DNA of 64,000 bases, taken from positions 2,566,001 through 2,630,000 of the forward strand of contig JAJTWR010000299.1 in assembly GCA_021613335.1 (NCBI GenBank). Reading direction: 5' to 3'. The translations under genes and the position numbers were made by a program. The notes beneath the pieces are model-generated. The model ran no database searches. It saw only the letters and a program-made list of their open reading frames with translations, and was not told the DNA's origin. Origin of the DNA: Whitmania pigra. Taxonomy: Eukaryota > Annelida > Clitellata > Hirudinida > Haemopidae. Shown piece by piece: positions 1 to 15,836 of this stretch (position 1 is its first letter; each line of letters starts with the position of its first letter).

Positions 1-3000
1 ATCTGTTTCTCCAAAACGAATCAGAGTGGGAAAAACCATGAACAATGGAAATTTTTTTTGAGCCTTATTGTCACGCAACAGAAATCTTGGGTGGAAAGTT
101 TCTTGTTCTGTTGTTCTTCCAACGATATGCCATTTTGTTTGTGTCATGACCCTGATTTGTGGTTCGATTCAAAAAAGCTTTTATTGATGTTTATTGTCAA
201 CGTCGGAAACATTGCAATTTATCATGATATTGAATATCAAGTATTGCCATGGCACTGGATCTTGGATTCAATCATCCCAAATGCCTACCGAATGAAAAGA
301 TATATGGATATATGGATATACGGATAGAGCTTAAGGAATTAATGAAAACCATTGAAACACAAAAAACGCCTTCCTCTCCAAACAAATTTTCAGGTTTGTT
401 TGTCTTAGCAACTGAAAATGGACTATGTATCACAAAAACTATATAATGAATGAAAATGATTTTTGGTGCAAATATGAAGCGTTTTGGAAAATTAATTAGA
501 AAATAAGATCGTGCGATTAAGAGAATGTTAGCTATAATTAAATAAAATTAATCGTGCGACTAATCGCGATTAAAAAATTATTCTAATAGCAGCCCTAATT
601 TTAGGTGGAAACCACGAGAAATATTTGCTATTTCTGTATTATGAAGCTATGACAACAGTAGAGATAAAAATACCTCTTTATAAAATTACTGGAATAAGAG
701 AAATATAAAAAGTAATCAAATAATACAGGTGTAACATTAATTTTAAAGAGGATAATACTGAAACTCTTACCATCTTTCTTCCGCAGGGGAAGACAAAATG
801 TTCAACTTTCCCCATGTTTTCAATCATTTTTGAGTCTCACTCTTTAAGGTAAAAAAAAAGGTCAAGGCCCGCAATTGCAGAGTTCACAGTTTGAAGAGAT
901 GACCTTTTCATTTTTGCTTCTAGCAAGTCAGTCAAGGGCAACGAAATTCATATTATTAATTCCAGAGATGGATCTAGAACACTGGAACCGGTGGCGATTT
1001 AGAGGAAATTTCGCTAAAATTTCGTCGAAAGTCGTAAATTAATGAAATTAAATAAAATAAAATGATATTATTTGTACCCAGATTTTTAAAATCAAGGACG
1101 GTGGGAGCATGGCCCTCTCTCCTCCCTAAATCCGGGCTGCATGAGGCCCTTTTCAAGCACACGTGCGGCCCGCACAAAGTTTATCTTAATTGTCTCATCT
1201 AATGGCGAAAATTTCAGTTTAAACGTTAAAATCTACAAATGTCTTTAAAATTTAATTTACGATGTGATATGAAAAAGTTGTAACGATTTTATAATTGGTT
1301 CATCTTTGCAAATTAGTTACTCCAAGAATTGATGTTTTTTGTATTTTGTTTCATAATTTTTCGGTTGTCGTCTGCTTTGGTTAACAAGCTCATCTATCAT
1401 CATATAACTACATCAAGGGCTTTATCGCAAAACTTAGCCTGTGAAAGTAACAGTTGTCACACGAAAATTTGGTTCATTTTCATAACTGCAAATATCTCAA
1501 AAAACCCTGCCAATGCTGGGTTTTTACTCGTCTTTGCTAATTATGAAAATCACCTGGAGTTGTCGTCAAAAAAAATATTTTTCCTGAAAAGTATAAAAAC
1601 TTCAGAAAGTTTGCAACGAGGATTAAGGCCACGTTCGGTTCCACTTCCAGGTAAACATCCTTCATAAAAACAGCAAAAACGATTCAGAGAATGATGAACA
1701 CTTGTCATACATGATCAAAGTTGGAATATTTTAGCCAGATATTTGAAAAAATGTCATGAAAAGGAGGCATGAAGCCACAAAACAAAACATTGAAGATGAT
1801 TGAATTGTCTTGAATAAATGCTCGATTACAACTTCTGTTAAATTTGGCGTTGTAGAGCGGTAGATTACTGTAGCCGTTTTAACATGCATGTTAATTAAAT
1901 TTAATTCTGTAAAATTGCAATATTGGTTTCTTAGGTTTGGTGGTGAAATTATCTTATGCGGTGCTGTTTGAGCTTGATATGTCTTCATCCCAATTACATC
2001 CATCCCAATTCAATTGTAAGTAACATTCCAGCTCAATTGGTGTATCTGCTTACCAGTGAAGTCCAAACACAAGCTTAAATTTGAATATTTTGTTATGTTA
2101 ACGCCTTTTTAAGCTTGACAGATTTGTGGTCCACAACCGAGTAATGGTTAGCCGTTTATGGTGAATGACTTAAAAGGTGACACCATAAGTATCCCGCATC
2201 GGGTGACGCCAACCCTAGTAATACTGGTGAAATACAGGGACGTAATTTAAGGAGACAAGGGGGCTTCCCTGACTTTAGACCAGACCAAAAAAGTAATCTC
2301 ACGTTTTGCGAGGGTTTGTCCCCCACCGAATTTTGGTTAGAAGCATAAAAAAAGGTCATCTCCTCAAGCTGTTTGCCCCCCTCGCCCCCTTGAAAAATGC
2401 TGAAATGACGTCCCTATATCAATTTAATTTATTATTATTAATTGTTTAGTGTTACTATCAATAATGTTTATTTTAATGTCTATTATTAGTATTGATAATG
2501 TTATTGGATTTATTTGCAATTTATTAATTTTTGCTTCTAAAAAGTTATTGAATTTACTGATTCACTCGCGATTCGGTTTTTCAACAAAACAATTATTTAT
2601 CTACGCATCCAGTATGCAAGTGAAATTTGCATGAAAGTTACCTAGGCGCCTTGATGTGTTCAAGGTGTCTAAGCTTTAAAATACTTTGAATTTTTGTTTC
2701 AACCACAAAAATAACATATTAATTAAAATATTTATAATTATATTAAATTACAAAATGTAGTGTTCAATTATTGCAAATATTTCACGCTCTAGAAGCTTTA
2801 AAAACTGACGAAAGTTGTTTACATGGTGGCCTTGGATTCGTAAATAATCATAAGAGATGGTGCACCGGACTGTTTCGAAATAGCAATAAGCAATAAGAGT
2901 AGCAATCTGTGAAACTGCAAATGTTAAATGAAAATAAATTAAAATGAGAATAGTTTGTTGTTAATAACTTGTCAACGTTACCTTGCGAATAAAAACCTAG

Positions 3001-3103
3001 TTCTCTGCTGTTGCTTTGAGAAGGTTTTACGCTTAGCTAATGCAATAATATTTAAAAATAAACTTTTTAACCTCGATATATTTAATGAATTTCAGTAATA
3101 AAA
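1..3103. other. Intergenic, no gene recognised
   Basis: AT-rich sequence with only short open frames that lack family resemblance, splice context or biased composition. It includes one MITE-like repeat copy near 2.23-2.42 kb. The last few hundred bases are the presumed promoter and 5' leader of the kinase gene that starts at 3104; no clear TATA element or initiator was picked out. Confidence 0.6.
2233..2416. repeat. MITE-like dispersed repeat, copy 1
   Basis: The segment opens with CAGGGACGTAATTT and closes with AAATGACGTCCCT, an imperfect terminal inverted repeat. Inside are the phrases CTGACTTTAGAC, CTCACGTTTTGCGAGGG and an A-run followed by GGTCATCTC. The same phrases recur near 11.77-11.95, 15.72-15.84 and 51.60-51.67 kb. 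It is short and non-coding, so a non-autonomous DNA element is the simplest reading. A clear target-site duplication was not found. Confidence 0.5.
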
Positions 3104-6635
<3,532 letters not shown>

Positions 6636-9100
6636 AAGCTGATTTGAGCATTGTTGTTCGTAGTTTTGAAATAATTCTTATTATGGGAGTTTGTGTACGC
6701 GTATAATCAATCCTATTTATTCATCTTAACTCGAAGTTGCAACGTTGTCAAATACTCAACATCAGTTGAAACAGTTGTTGTTTTTAACGATTCAAATTGT
6801 TTCGGAGCTGTAAAGTCATTTAAATTTACTTTATTATCTTACACCAAGTTCGTAGAAATTTGAAGTTTATAATCTGCGTGTCATGTTCCGGTTGGACGCG
6901 ACATAAAGCAGACAAACGATGGAGCGGGACCTCAATGTGTTGCGATGTGAAGTTGTTGTCGATGCCCTCTTTCATAAAATTAGTTTAGGGTATCGCGCAC
7001 TGACGGCAAAAGCTTTTATTCGACGTCATTAAATCCAAGTTTCTATGAAGGCAAGCCCCAAGACTTGCCAAATGCAGGCGCTGATAGGTGAAGAAGTACG
7101 GGTTAGCCGAATGGGTATCTGTCTGCATACGGCGTTAATGGCCGCCAGCGCCCTTGGGAAGGAGCGCTATATAAATGGTTACAAGAAGCGCCTCTGACGC
7201 TATGCATATGGCGTTATATAAATGAAGTTACAATTACAATTAAAACAATAGGTAAAGATGTTTATGATCGCAATCTAAGTTCGAAATGCACGCAAGAAAC
7301 GTTTCATTAGAGGGATGCTGGATTTAATTTATCTTCTTACATCGCCCCCTGAGCAAAGCCACTGTCCCCTCCCCTCGAAAATAAATATCAACTTAAAATT
7401 AAATTTGAAAACATAATTGTTTGATGTTGAGATGTCAGCAATACAAAAAGTATTTTGCTTGAAATCAGAAATGAAAGTTTCATGTAAATGAAATTCTTTC
7501 CTCAGCACTAGCTTGCGTGAAAGTGATTTAAGTTTGACTAAAGTCGTCACGTTAATTGAGAGAACGAAATTGCACTTGAGAGATTATTGCGAAACAGAGT
7601 GAAGACAACGATAGCGACTTACAAAAAATATTAAATGCAAAATAGTTGAGATAAAAACGGAAGCCAACTTGATTGAAGATGAAAGTCGAAAGCAAAAAAC
7701 ATTTTGACAGATAGAGGAGGTATTATGAAAGTATCAATAAAGATATTGAAGAATGGTTTAATGATAACTCGGTTGAGATTATACTATTTGGTCGATTTAA
7801 GACCTTTCAATCAATAGCAGGTCTACAGGACAATGAAGTCATAAATTTTTGTAATAATTCTGAATTTAGTAATGCAGAAGCTGTACTTGTGGATTTGAAA
7901 TCTCCTAAATTTTTTATAAAGTCGATGGGTGGTTGCGGAAGGTACAAAGAGACGAATCTTTTGGACAATTTGATGTCTTGATTCATTATTACTTTTATAG
8001 TTTTGTTTGTCCAATAACAAGAGATAACTAATACTTTAACTATTTTAAAGTGGGCAAAATAAATATTTATAGTTTAAAATAACTGATAAATTAATGTTCA
8101 CATCCCTTTTTCATTGGAATGTTTTTATTTTCGGCACGATGTCTCCTAGAATTCGCTCGAGATTCAATGAATAATTCGAGCGACCGGGCTGCTGCTTTTA
8201 ACTCGGAGCTTAGGCATATTAGTATCTAACTTTTTGACAATTTTTAGACAGGTTAGCTATTAAAAGCCTTAATTATTCTCGGCGGAGTTAGTGAATTTGT
8301 TTCAATCTGTATTAATAACTAAAAGCCATCAACATCATGATTTATCCATGGGTAAAAAGTTTTCCTAGAGCAGACAGAAACTGAAATGCGTTCTTTTGTG
8401 ATTTGTTATCAAGATTGGTGTCAGGAACTTGCTCAGGACTACAAAGCATTGAATATGTTTATTATTGAGAAGTTCTTTAGCATGATAGGCTTAAGTTCAA
8501 AATGGAGATAAGCTTAGACACCTAAGTCTGAAATTCATTTCTACAACACGCAAATAAGGCTTTTTATAAAATGAAAAAAGTCAAAATTTAAAAAAAAGGT
8601 ATGTGTTATCAAATAACATACCATTATTAATAAATTAATAATTATGTCTTTTATTGGGTAACACCCAAAGATTAGCTTTATCAAAAGTTTAAACTTAAGA
8701 TCATATTCATAATATTGATAAATTAAAATTAGTTTGATTTTTATTTCTATTTAAGAGTAGACAACACAATAATAGTGTATTCAATATCTGGTAACCATGT
8801 ACAATAATTGTACTATTTGTTTGATACAAGCAGTTTATTTTAATTGATTGATCTTGTTTAAAATTATGAAATGTCTCTATCTTGAGGATAAACATGTGGT
8901 TAAGAACTTCACCTTTGTGAGGCTCTGTTAGTTCCATTCCTAGCCACTCGCAAGAGTTTCTGTAACTTTTTCTATTCAAATTAGGAAAATCTATTCAGTC
9001 AATGTCAGTTCATTCACTAGCATGAACATTACCATTGATGTTCAGTTAGTTTGGTTGTTTAATCATTGATTATGCTTATGATTTTGTCTTTTAATTGTAG
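6636..9100. other. Intergenic, with one SINE-like repeat
   Basis: No gene recognised. It holds the kinase 3' untranslated region, a tRNA-derived SINE-like copy at about 7095-7250, and AT-rich unique sequence. The T-rich tract ending TTTTAATTGTAG at 9100 looks like a 3' splice site for the next gene, so an untranslated or very short upstream exon of that gene probably lies in 8.0-9.0 kb. Open frames on the minus strand (for example 8707-8979) have no recognisable content. Confidence 0.5.
7095..7250 (+). repeat. tRNA-derived SINE-like repeat, copy 1
   Basis: A pol III A-box-like motif TAGCCGAATGGG sits at 7104-7115 and is followed by CTGCATACGGCGTTAATGG, then GCGCTATATAAATGG at about 7165-7179, TTACAAGAAGCG, and TGACGCTATGCATATGGCG. 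The order matches the copies at 15.24-15.42 kb (reverse strand) and 21.9-22.1 kb. This copy lacks the B-box segment seen in the other two, so it is an internally deleted version. The 3' end is an A/T-rich TTACAA-type tail. Confidence 0.6.
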
Positions 9101-10618
9101 ACTTTGAAAGATTTAAAAATGTCTGAAGAAGCAGGACAAAGAACCATGTTGTATTTCTTTGAGATTCTCATGAATATGAACAAGCCAGTTTCTCTGTCAT
9201 ATCTCATGGGACATTTTACTAAGAGAAGTTTTACAGCAGAAATGAGATTTGCAACTGGTGGAACAGAGTCTGGTCTCAGAAATTTATTTTCAAAATATCC
9301 TTCTATTTTCACTCTTCAAGGGAATTGTGTTGGACTGACCGATTGGCAGACTTCAAACGATTCCAATTCCATTTCGAGGGAGAGTTCCGATTCTGATTTG
9401 ACAAACAACAACAAAAATAGTTTTATTCCCAATGTCTCAGCCGAAATGGAGGCAGTAAAATTTTTCCAAGACAAGTTCATTAAAAGGAGTTCCAGAGAAA
9501 TGGCCGTCAAAAGCTTGGCCGGTCACCTTTCTCAAGCATCCCTATCCATCAGAAAAGTGGTCGGACCTCAGTTACAGTTCAGGTCGTGGTTATTGCGACA
9601 TCCGCACATATTCGAGGTCGAAGGAGAAAATGTGAGGCTTCAAGATGACGTGGCAGCTCTTATACTTGATGTCGATCTTACGGAGAACGAAATACTTTGT
9701 TGTCAAAACCATACTTCTCAAAAGAGTAAGTCAGAACTCATGGCCATTGTATTTCTTGGGGATCTTATCAAGCAGCATCCTGGTTTAAAAACTACTGAAA
9801 TTCAGGATAAAATAGGTTTGGCTCCTACAGAAATACAAAACTTTATCAATTCCAAAAATGTTGAAAACTTTGTCCAAACAAATTCATCCTTTTTCTCGAT
9901 TGAAAATGAAGTCATTTGTGAAGTGAAATCACCCAATCATGGCCTGGTGAGAGTCAATGATTTAGAAAAAGTTGAAATCTCGGAAGAAGAAAATCTGGCA
10001 GGGGCTATTATTGGCAAGGGAAGAATTTACCACATAGCTAAACTTTGGGGCATTATTGATCTTGGGCAGCATGATCATGTCTTTTTTGACAGATCCATCC
10101 TTCCAAAATCCATGCTAGATCTGAAGAAAGAGTACAAAGTTGGTCAAATTTTGTGCTTCAAAGCGCTGCCTGCTCCGAAGACGAGTAGGGCAAGGTGGAA
10201 AGCTGTCAAAGTTTGGAAGCCCACCTGCTACTTGAACAACCTGGACGACCTGGATAAGAGCATGTCTGAAGAGACGTCGAAAGTGGAGGAGGAGATATAC
10301 AGGCTGGTGTTGGCAGACCATCCCATAGATGACATTCTGTCATCAGATGACGAAAACTCTTGGAATGATGTCTACGGGGAAACGCCCCTGAAGAACGGAG
10401 TTGACGAAATTAAGGCTTCGGAATTGCATTCAATGGAATCAGATGAAAAAGCTGATTCAGTAGGAGGAGAGAACAACTTGAATTCTTCAGTGCAACACAG
10501 TAATCATCATCATGACACTCAAGCAAAAAATGGCCACATTTTGAAATATGTGTCTGTAGCTTGTCAGACTCATTCGACAGGAGACATTATTGCAACCCAG
10601 CTGTATCAGGCATGATAA
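9101..10618 (+). CDS. Egalitarian-like protein (N-terminal modules only)
   Basis: The first ATG is at 9119, giving about 498 residues in one exon, stop at 10613-10615; an in-frame stretch back to a splice acceptor at 9100 allows a few more codons from an upstream exon. It starts with a helical module (YFFEIL...FTAEMRFATGGTESG...PSIFTLQG) that is repeated with changes around residues 105-170 (AVKFFQDK...VVGPQLQFRSWL...PHIFEVEG) and again near 205-260. A further domain follows with GKGRIYHIAKLWGIIDLG and DHVFFDRS. This arrangement resembles the N-terminal half of Drosophila Egalitarian, an RNA-binding adaptor for BicD/dynein mRNA transport. The 3'-5' exonuclease-like domain of the fly protein is absent; the frame stops after a QTHSTGDIIATQLY motif. 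The family call is from memory of the fly protein and is moderate. Confidence 0.6.
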
Positions 10619-11348
10619 TTAAGTCACAAAAATAACGTACACGGGGATTTCTTAGTTATGTTTGTTATAATTTGTAGATGCCTGTTCGTTATGTTCTCAC
10701 AATAGCTATTGAAAGACTTCAATGTTTTGATGGTTAAAATCTATAGCTATTTCATGTCATGATATTGTTGATTTTTCAATACTATTTGGTTACATTTTAT
10801 CAAATTTTGCAGAATGCTTAAAGTGAACATACAAATTTTTAATGCTTGTAATGATATTTTTTTATTTACAATCACTGCACCAACATTTAATCGCTGCAAC
10901 CCTTAAAGCTCATATCTTCAATCTCAGAACATATATTTATATAATTTGCCCTGATGAATCATGTTTTATCATTTGGATTTTGTTTTTGAGGGCTTACGAT
11001 CAGGCGTGTTTCGTCACGAAGTTTCAAGATTTCTGAGATGCTGCCTCCGTAGATGGAATCTGCAAAATCGTTGAACATTGTCGTTGATTGCTATTTTGTA
11101 TCGATGAAACCTAGATTTTTGTAAAGCCTTTACAAACCTGTCATTTATTTTGCTATTAATAACCACAAATTTTGTATTTTGAACAAGCTGAAGGAAATTT
11201 TACTAAATATAACACTGAATTAATTATCTTGTATCACCTCTTGTAAGATATCTGACATATCCTTTAAATTTTATTTCTAAAATGTTTTAGTTTGTGTTCT
11301 TTTTGGAGAGTATTTTACTTATTGCTAAGATTAATTAATAGAATATTA

Positions 11349-11354
11349 AATAAA
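11349..11354 (+). terminator. Polyadenylation signal AATAAA
   Basis: A canonical AATAAA lies 730 bases after the Egalitarian-like stop codon and is followed by a T-rich and then GT-containing stretch. It is the best polyadenylation candidate for that gene. Evidence is the hexamer and its position only. Confidence 0.4.
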
Positions 11355-11762
11355 GAATACGAGATATCTAAATCTGTATTCAAATTTCTCTTAGGTCATG
11401 CACTAGTGTGCCTGTCTTTCACTCACATCTAGATAGGAAAGCTTCAGATCAGCAGCCAGGACTACCTCATCAATGCAGCATATTAGAGCATTGGATGACA
11501 GGTCTACAGATGCTGTTCTTATTTCTTTTAATTGAAATTTCAACGTGAAAGTGATATCTTGTTTTCAAGATTGAGTTATCAATAACTGCAAAGAGGGAAG
11601 TCATGTAATTTTTCTGGTGAATGGCCAGATTTTTGTAAAGTGAACGGACCAATAGCGGACGCGAAATCGCTCAAATCTGTCGCTGCTATTGTTTATTAGG
11701 ATCAAAGCTAAATGATTAGGTCGGAGCGACCAAATTCTTAAGAATTCTTAGGTGATGCTGGA

Positions 11763-11955
11763 GCCATAGACGTCATTTCAGCATTTTCCAAATGAGCAAA
11801 CCCTCGCACAAGTTAAGGAAACGACCTTTTTTTGTTACTAGCCAAAATTCAGGAGAGGGGGACAAACCCTCATAAAGCATGAGAATATAACCTTTTTTGC
11901 GTCTAGTAAATAGGGAACTGCCCCCCTCTCCAAAAAAAAATTTGCGTCCCTGGCT
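11763..11955. repeat. MITE-like dispersed repeat, copy 2
   Basis: Begins GACGTCATTTCAGCATTTTCC, the reverse complement of the end of the copy at 2.3 kb, and ends TTTGCGTCCCTGG. It contains two AAACCCTC-type phrases and A-run/CCTTTTTT motifs shared with the other copies. It is in the opposite orientation to copy 1. Non-coding. Confidence 0.5.
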
Positions 11956-12188
11956 AGAGCATTCACTCAAATTTCTTATTCATCTTTTTTATTAAATTTT
12001 TTTTATAAATATTTGTTCAAATTTTATGGTTTTTAAGTTTATTACGTAATTGCAAATTATTTCTTGAAACGTCAGTATAACTTTTTCAGTTGAAATATTT
12101 TCGTGTTATTTTTGTTGGATCTAGATAAGTTTACTTTTAGACGTTTTTTTTGTAAACAAATTTTTCGTCGAGGCGTGCATGCTTAACA

Positions 12189-14691
12189 ATGGAGAATAAC
12201 ACCGATTTGTTTATTAAGACGGAACGAAGTATAAATGAAAATCGCATTGCTCAACATTGTTTATTTTGGTTAAGCAAGAGGAATAGATATTGCCTTACCC
12301 CTCCTTTGGAAAGTCTAAGATTTTGTGAAATTCACGCACGAATTGTGGATAATGATCCGGAAAAATGTGACTATTCCAATGTTAGAAGGAGAGATGACGG
12401 TGAGATAATTTTGTAATTAGTAATTAATTGGGAAGTTTACTACCTTTAGTTAATAAAATTGCGAAAATATTACTCTTGAAACGTATTGCTTATTTTCATT
12501 AGTAGAAGACAATGAAGAATCAAAAACTTGTAGATTCTGGCTAGAAAGAAAAAAACGATTTTGCAAAGTTTTACCAAAAGAGGGTCTACTTCACTGCACA
12601 GAGCATGCCAATCACATGGAGGTGGTAAAATGGCAATCTAAAAACATTAACAGTTGACATAACCTGTGCTATGCTACTACATCATGTTCCACCATTATGT
12701 GTTTATAATGAAAATGTAAATAATGCAGGTGGGATCAAATAGAGCCAGGATTCCCTGTACGTATGACCCACGACAGTTAGCATATATTTATCATTCTTCC
12801 TTAATTTCATGATGATTATTAAATCAATTATAATTTGACTTCTGAATTAGCTCATGCTTTGCTGATCAATTGGAAAGTCATTTGAAGAAGTGTAATAGTA
12901 GACCTTCCCTAAACCCTGTTGGTGCTTTTTGAAAGCATGCATTTTCAAATCTCTCATGAGATCGATGTGATTTGAATATCTTGAATTTGCTTTAATACAC
13001 CAGGTGTATTTCGAGGAAGGGATTAATTCAGGAAGTTCACTTAATTTCTCACAAGAAACTTCAAAGGTATAAAAATAAATGGCTTGACCATTTGGCAGCA
13101 GTTGAGTTGTTATTTATTGTTTCAAGGTAGCACTGCAGGACGTTGACATTGAAGAATTGAGTAAAATTATATCTAAAGTCAGAAGTATTCATGAGAGTGA
13201 GTTTGTTAAATGCATTATTTAATTTATTGTAAGTGTTTGAAGAAGTTCTTTAAATTTTTTTTAAATAGAGTATATGTCCAGAATAAAAAAAGACATTAAG
13301 ACACATGAGGTCTTTGCGGCCTCATTTGGCGATCCTTCCAACGGTGTCTCAGCTCTAAAACACCTTAAACAGCAAGTTGTAGAAGTTTCGTTGTTGAAAA
13401 AACAGAACTTGGATCTAATATTTATTTTTAATGAATTTATTAATTATTTATTATTTTTAATGAATTTTTATGAATTCATTTCTTTTCCAGGCATCTTTGG
13501 TGGGTCACATGAATTGTATGCATTTCTTGGACGGTGCAACGACTTATGTGGAGTTTGGAGCCGGAAGGGGTTTCAAAACATTTCCGTTAAAAAATTGTGG
13601 ATTCCCTTAACAGCAATTGTTATTTAACAATTTTAGGAGGGCTCTCTCACTGGGTGCAACTGGCTAATACCAGAGATGATTGCAAATTTTTATTGGTTGA
13701 CAAGAGCAGTGTTAGGTATAAGGTTGGTTCTTACAATTTTAAGTAATCATCTTAAATTATATTTATTAAAAAAGTAAGGTTATTCAAGTTATCATTTTAA
13801 ATCATGAAAACATGAAAATCTCTTTCAGAAGGATAGTTACCACAAAGGACCTGACCAAGGTCCAAGTTTTGAAAGGTTGAAGATAAACATCCAGGATTTA
13901 GTGCTTGGTTAAACTTTAAAATCTGAAGATTTTAAAAATCAAAAGTTCTGCTTTTAAACATGAATCCTCTCCTTTCCAGAAAAAGTTCGTAGTTGTTACG
14001 AGTCCGGAAGCGACATCGTTGGCATCGGCAAACATCTCTGTGGAAATGCTACTGGTAATCTCAAATATTTCTTATAAGCAACTTTATCATCCAACTTTGT
14101 TTATTATTTTGTTTTCAGATTTCATGCTCAGGTGTATAGCAAATTCAGAGAAGTCCTTGTAAGTGAACAATGGTTGAATAAATACTGATACGATTTCTTG
14201 TTTTATTTGCATACTTTTCCTATTTCAGGAAAATGAGAGGCATTGTACTGGCCACTTGTTGTCACCACAGATGCGAATGGAAGTCTTACGTCGGGCAAGA
14301 CTGGTTCTCCAAAGAAAATTTGGATGAAAGGTTTTTTCACATACTCACAAAGATCTCTGCTTGGGCAACTTGTGGAACTCGACATGCAAATGGTTAATTT
14401 GCCTTAATTCCCGGTTCAATATGCATTATTTATATAATTTAAGTACATAAAACATCTACAGAGGAACACATGGATTCTGAGAGCTACAATCATCCAAGGT
14501 ACGGAAGTCTTAAACCAGAGGAGAGGGAGATGATTGGTTTTCTGGCAAAAAATATCATTGATTTTGGGAGGATCTCATTCCTTGAAGATCATGGGTTCCA
14601 GGCAGAGATTGTCGAATATGTCTGCAAGACAATCACACTTGAGAGTTATGCAATTATGGCAAAGAAGATTGAAAATTTGATGGATAAGTAG
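12189..14691 (+). CDS. TRMT13: TRMT13, tRNA 2'-O-methyltransferase (position 4)
   Basis: Exons at about 12189-12399, 12503-12624, 12729-12775, 12851-12917, 13004-13066, 13127-13196, 13269-13375, 13491-13569, 13637-13722, 13829-13907, 13980-14054, 14119-14158, 14229-14392 and 14462-14691 keep one frame and give about 479 residues; the human protein is close to this length. The N terminus carries a CCCH-type finger (CRFWLERKKRFC...CTEH) preceded by a second, similar CLFWLSKRNRYC copy, then a CHHC U11-48K-like finger (RIPC...HSCF...HLKKC). The methyltransferase domain shows YVEFGAGRGGLSHW for S-adenosylmethionine binding, VGIGKHLCGNATD, and LATCCHHRC. TRM13 methylates the 2'-O of nucleotide 4 in some tRNAs. 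The exact end of exon 2 could be 12621 instead; both keep the frame. Confidence 0.94.
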
Positions 14692-15238
14692 AATTTAGAA
14701 AAATGAAACATAACTAGGTGATTGATATAAATAGATAACTGATTGTTCTTTGCAACAAAATCACTTAAATCCAATTTTTTTTGAGAAGCGGGGTTTGTGC
14801 ATTTAAGAAATATGACTGGGGTGTGAATAACTTTGAAATTTAGCAGTACCTTCATAGGAGAAAAGCAAATTGCTGGAGAATTATCCATACAAAATCATGG
14901 TTGATTGGTGACTAGTATGTGTTTTGCATCAAATTCTTTGGGAAGGCAGACTTGCTTCATTAACATTTCAGATTGTTACTTACTTTGAATGAAGGTCTAT
15001 TATTAGCTGGTTGCAATAATACAAATGGGTGGATTTTAATTTAAAGGATCAAGCAATCTGAGAAACAATTAATTATTCATAAATTAGATGTGCATCTCCA
15101 ACCACTTTCTCCTGCCTTCATTTCCAATAACTTGGTTAAAACACCATTTCCCCAATCCACATTTCTAGTGTTCCCCAATCTTCGTATCTTCAACGTTCTG
15201 AATTTCATGAATTTTTCATTTACTTCGAATTTTTTAGA

Positions 15239-15422
15239 TTTCTTGAATTGAATAGAATATTGTAATTGTATTTTATTTATATGGCGCCATATGCATAGCG
15301 TCAGAGACGCTTCTTGTAACCATTTATATAACGCTTGAGGCAGTGCAGGCTTGGTTTCGAACACGACACATTACGACTGTTGCCATTACCGCCTTATGCA
15401 GGGACGTGACCCGTTCGGCCAA
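15239..15422 (-). repeat. tRNA-derived SINE-like repeat, copy 2
   Basis: On the minus strand the order is an A-box TGGCCGAACGGG (complement of 15410-15421), CTGCATAAGGCGGTAATGG, a B-box GTGTTCGAAACC (complement of 15353-15364), CAAGCCTGCACTGCC, then TTATATAAATGGTTACAAG, TGACGCTATGCATATGGCG and an ACAATTACAA-type tail. A and B boxes are about 57 bases apart, within the range used by RNA polymerase III internal promoters. This is the most complete copy in the window. Confidence 0.65.
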
Positions 15423-15714
15423 TCCGCACGCCGAAGGTGAGCAAAATTTACCCAAAACTAGGTGTACATCTGTTATCTCCCAAATAGACCGTGGTCTAAT
15501 TTGCCTTTAAAAAGCCGTCAGCCTCTCCAAACCAAGCACAATGGCGGGTAAAACGATCCGTTGCATTTAGTGTCTTCAAGGTCGGATGCGAATCGAATTT
15601 CCTTCCGTCTGAAATTGTGTTGCTGCTTTCAGTCATATTCCATCATCATCATAATTCCTCCTATGACAGCTGGATCATCATGACATTTTATTAGATAAAT
15701 GCATGTAACATGTG

Positions 15715-15836
15715 CTGGGACGTCATTGTGTGGGGGGCCGGGGGTAGGCAACGACCTCTTCCTGACTTTAGCCGCAAAAAAAGGTCGTCTCACGTTATGC
15801 GAGAATCCCGCGGAAGTGGCGTTCCTACGTATATGT
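15715..15836. repeat. MITE-like dispersed repeat, fragment
   Basis: Contains GGGACGTCATTGTG at its left edge, then GACCTCTTCCTGACTTTAG, an A-run with GGTCGTCTCACG and TTATGCGAGAATCC, and GGCGTTCCTACG at its right edge. These phrases match the copy at 2.23-2.42 kb in the same order. Non-coding. Confidence 0.45.

Larger units (their letters stand above)
10619..12188. other. 3' untranslated region and intergenic, with MITE-like repeat
   Basis: The Egalitarian-like gene's 3' untranslated region probably runs to the polyadenylation signal AATAAA at about 11349-11354. A MITE-like repeat lies at about 11763-11955. The rest is AT-rich with no recognisable gene. Confidence 0.5.

Noticed and set aside
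1329..1667. 112-residue plus-strand frame
   Set aside because: AT-driven, no family resemblance, no splice or promoter context.
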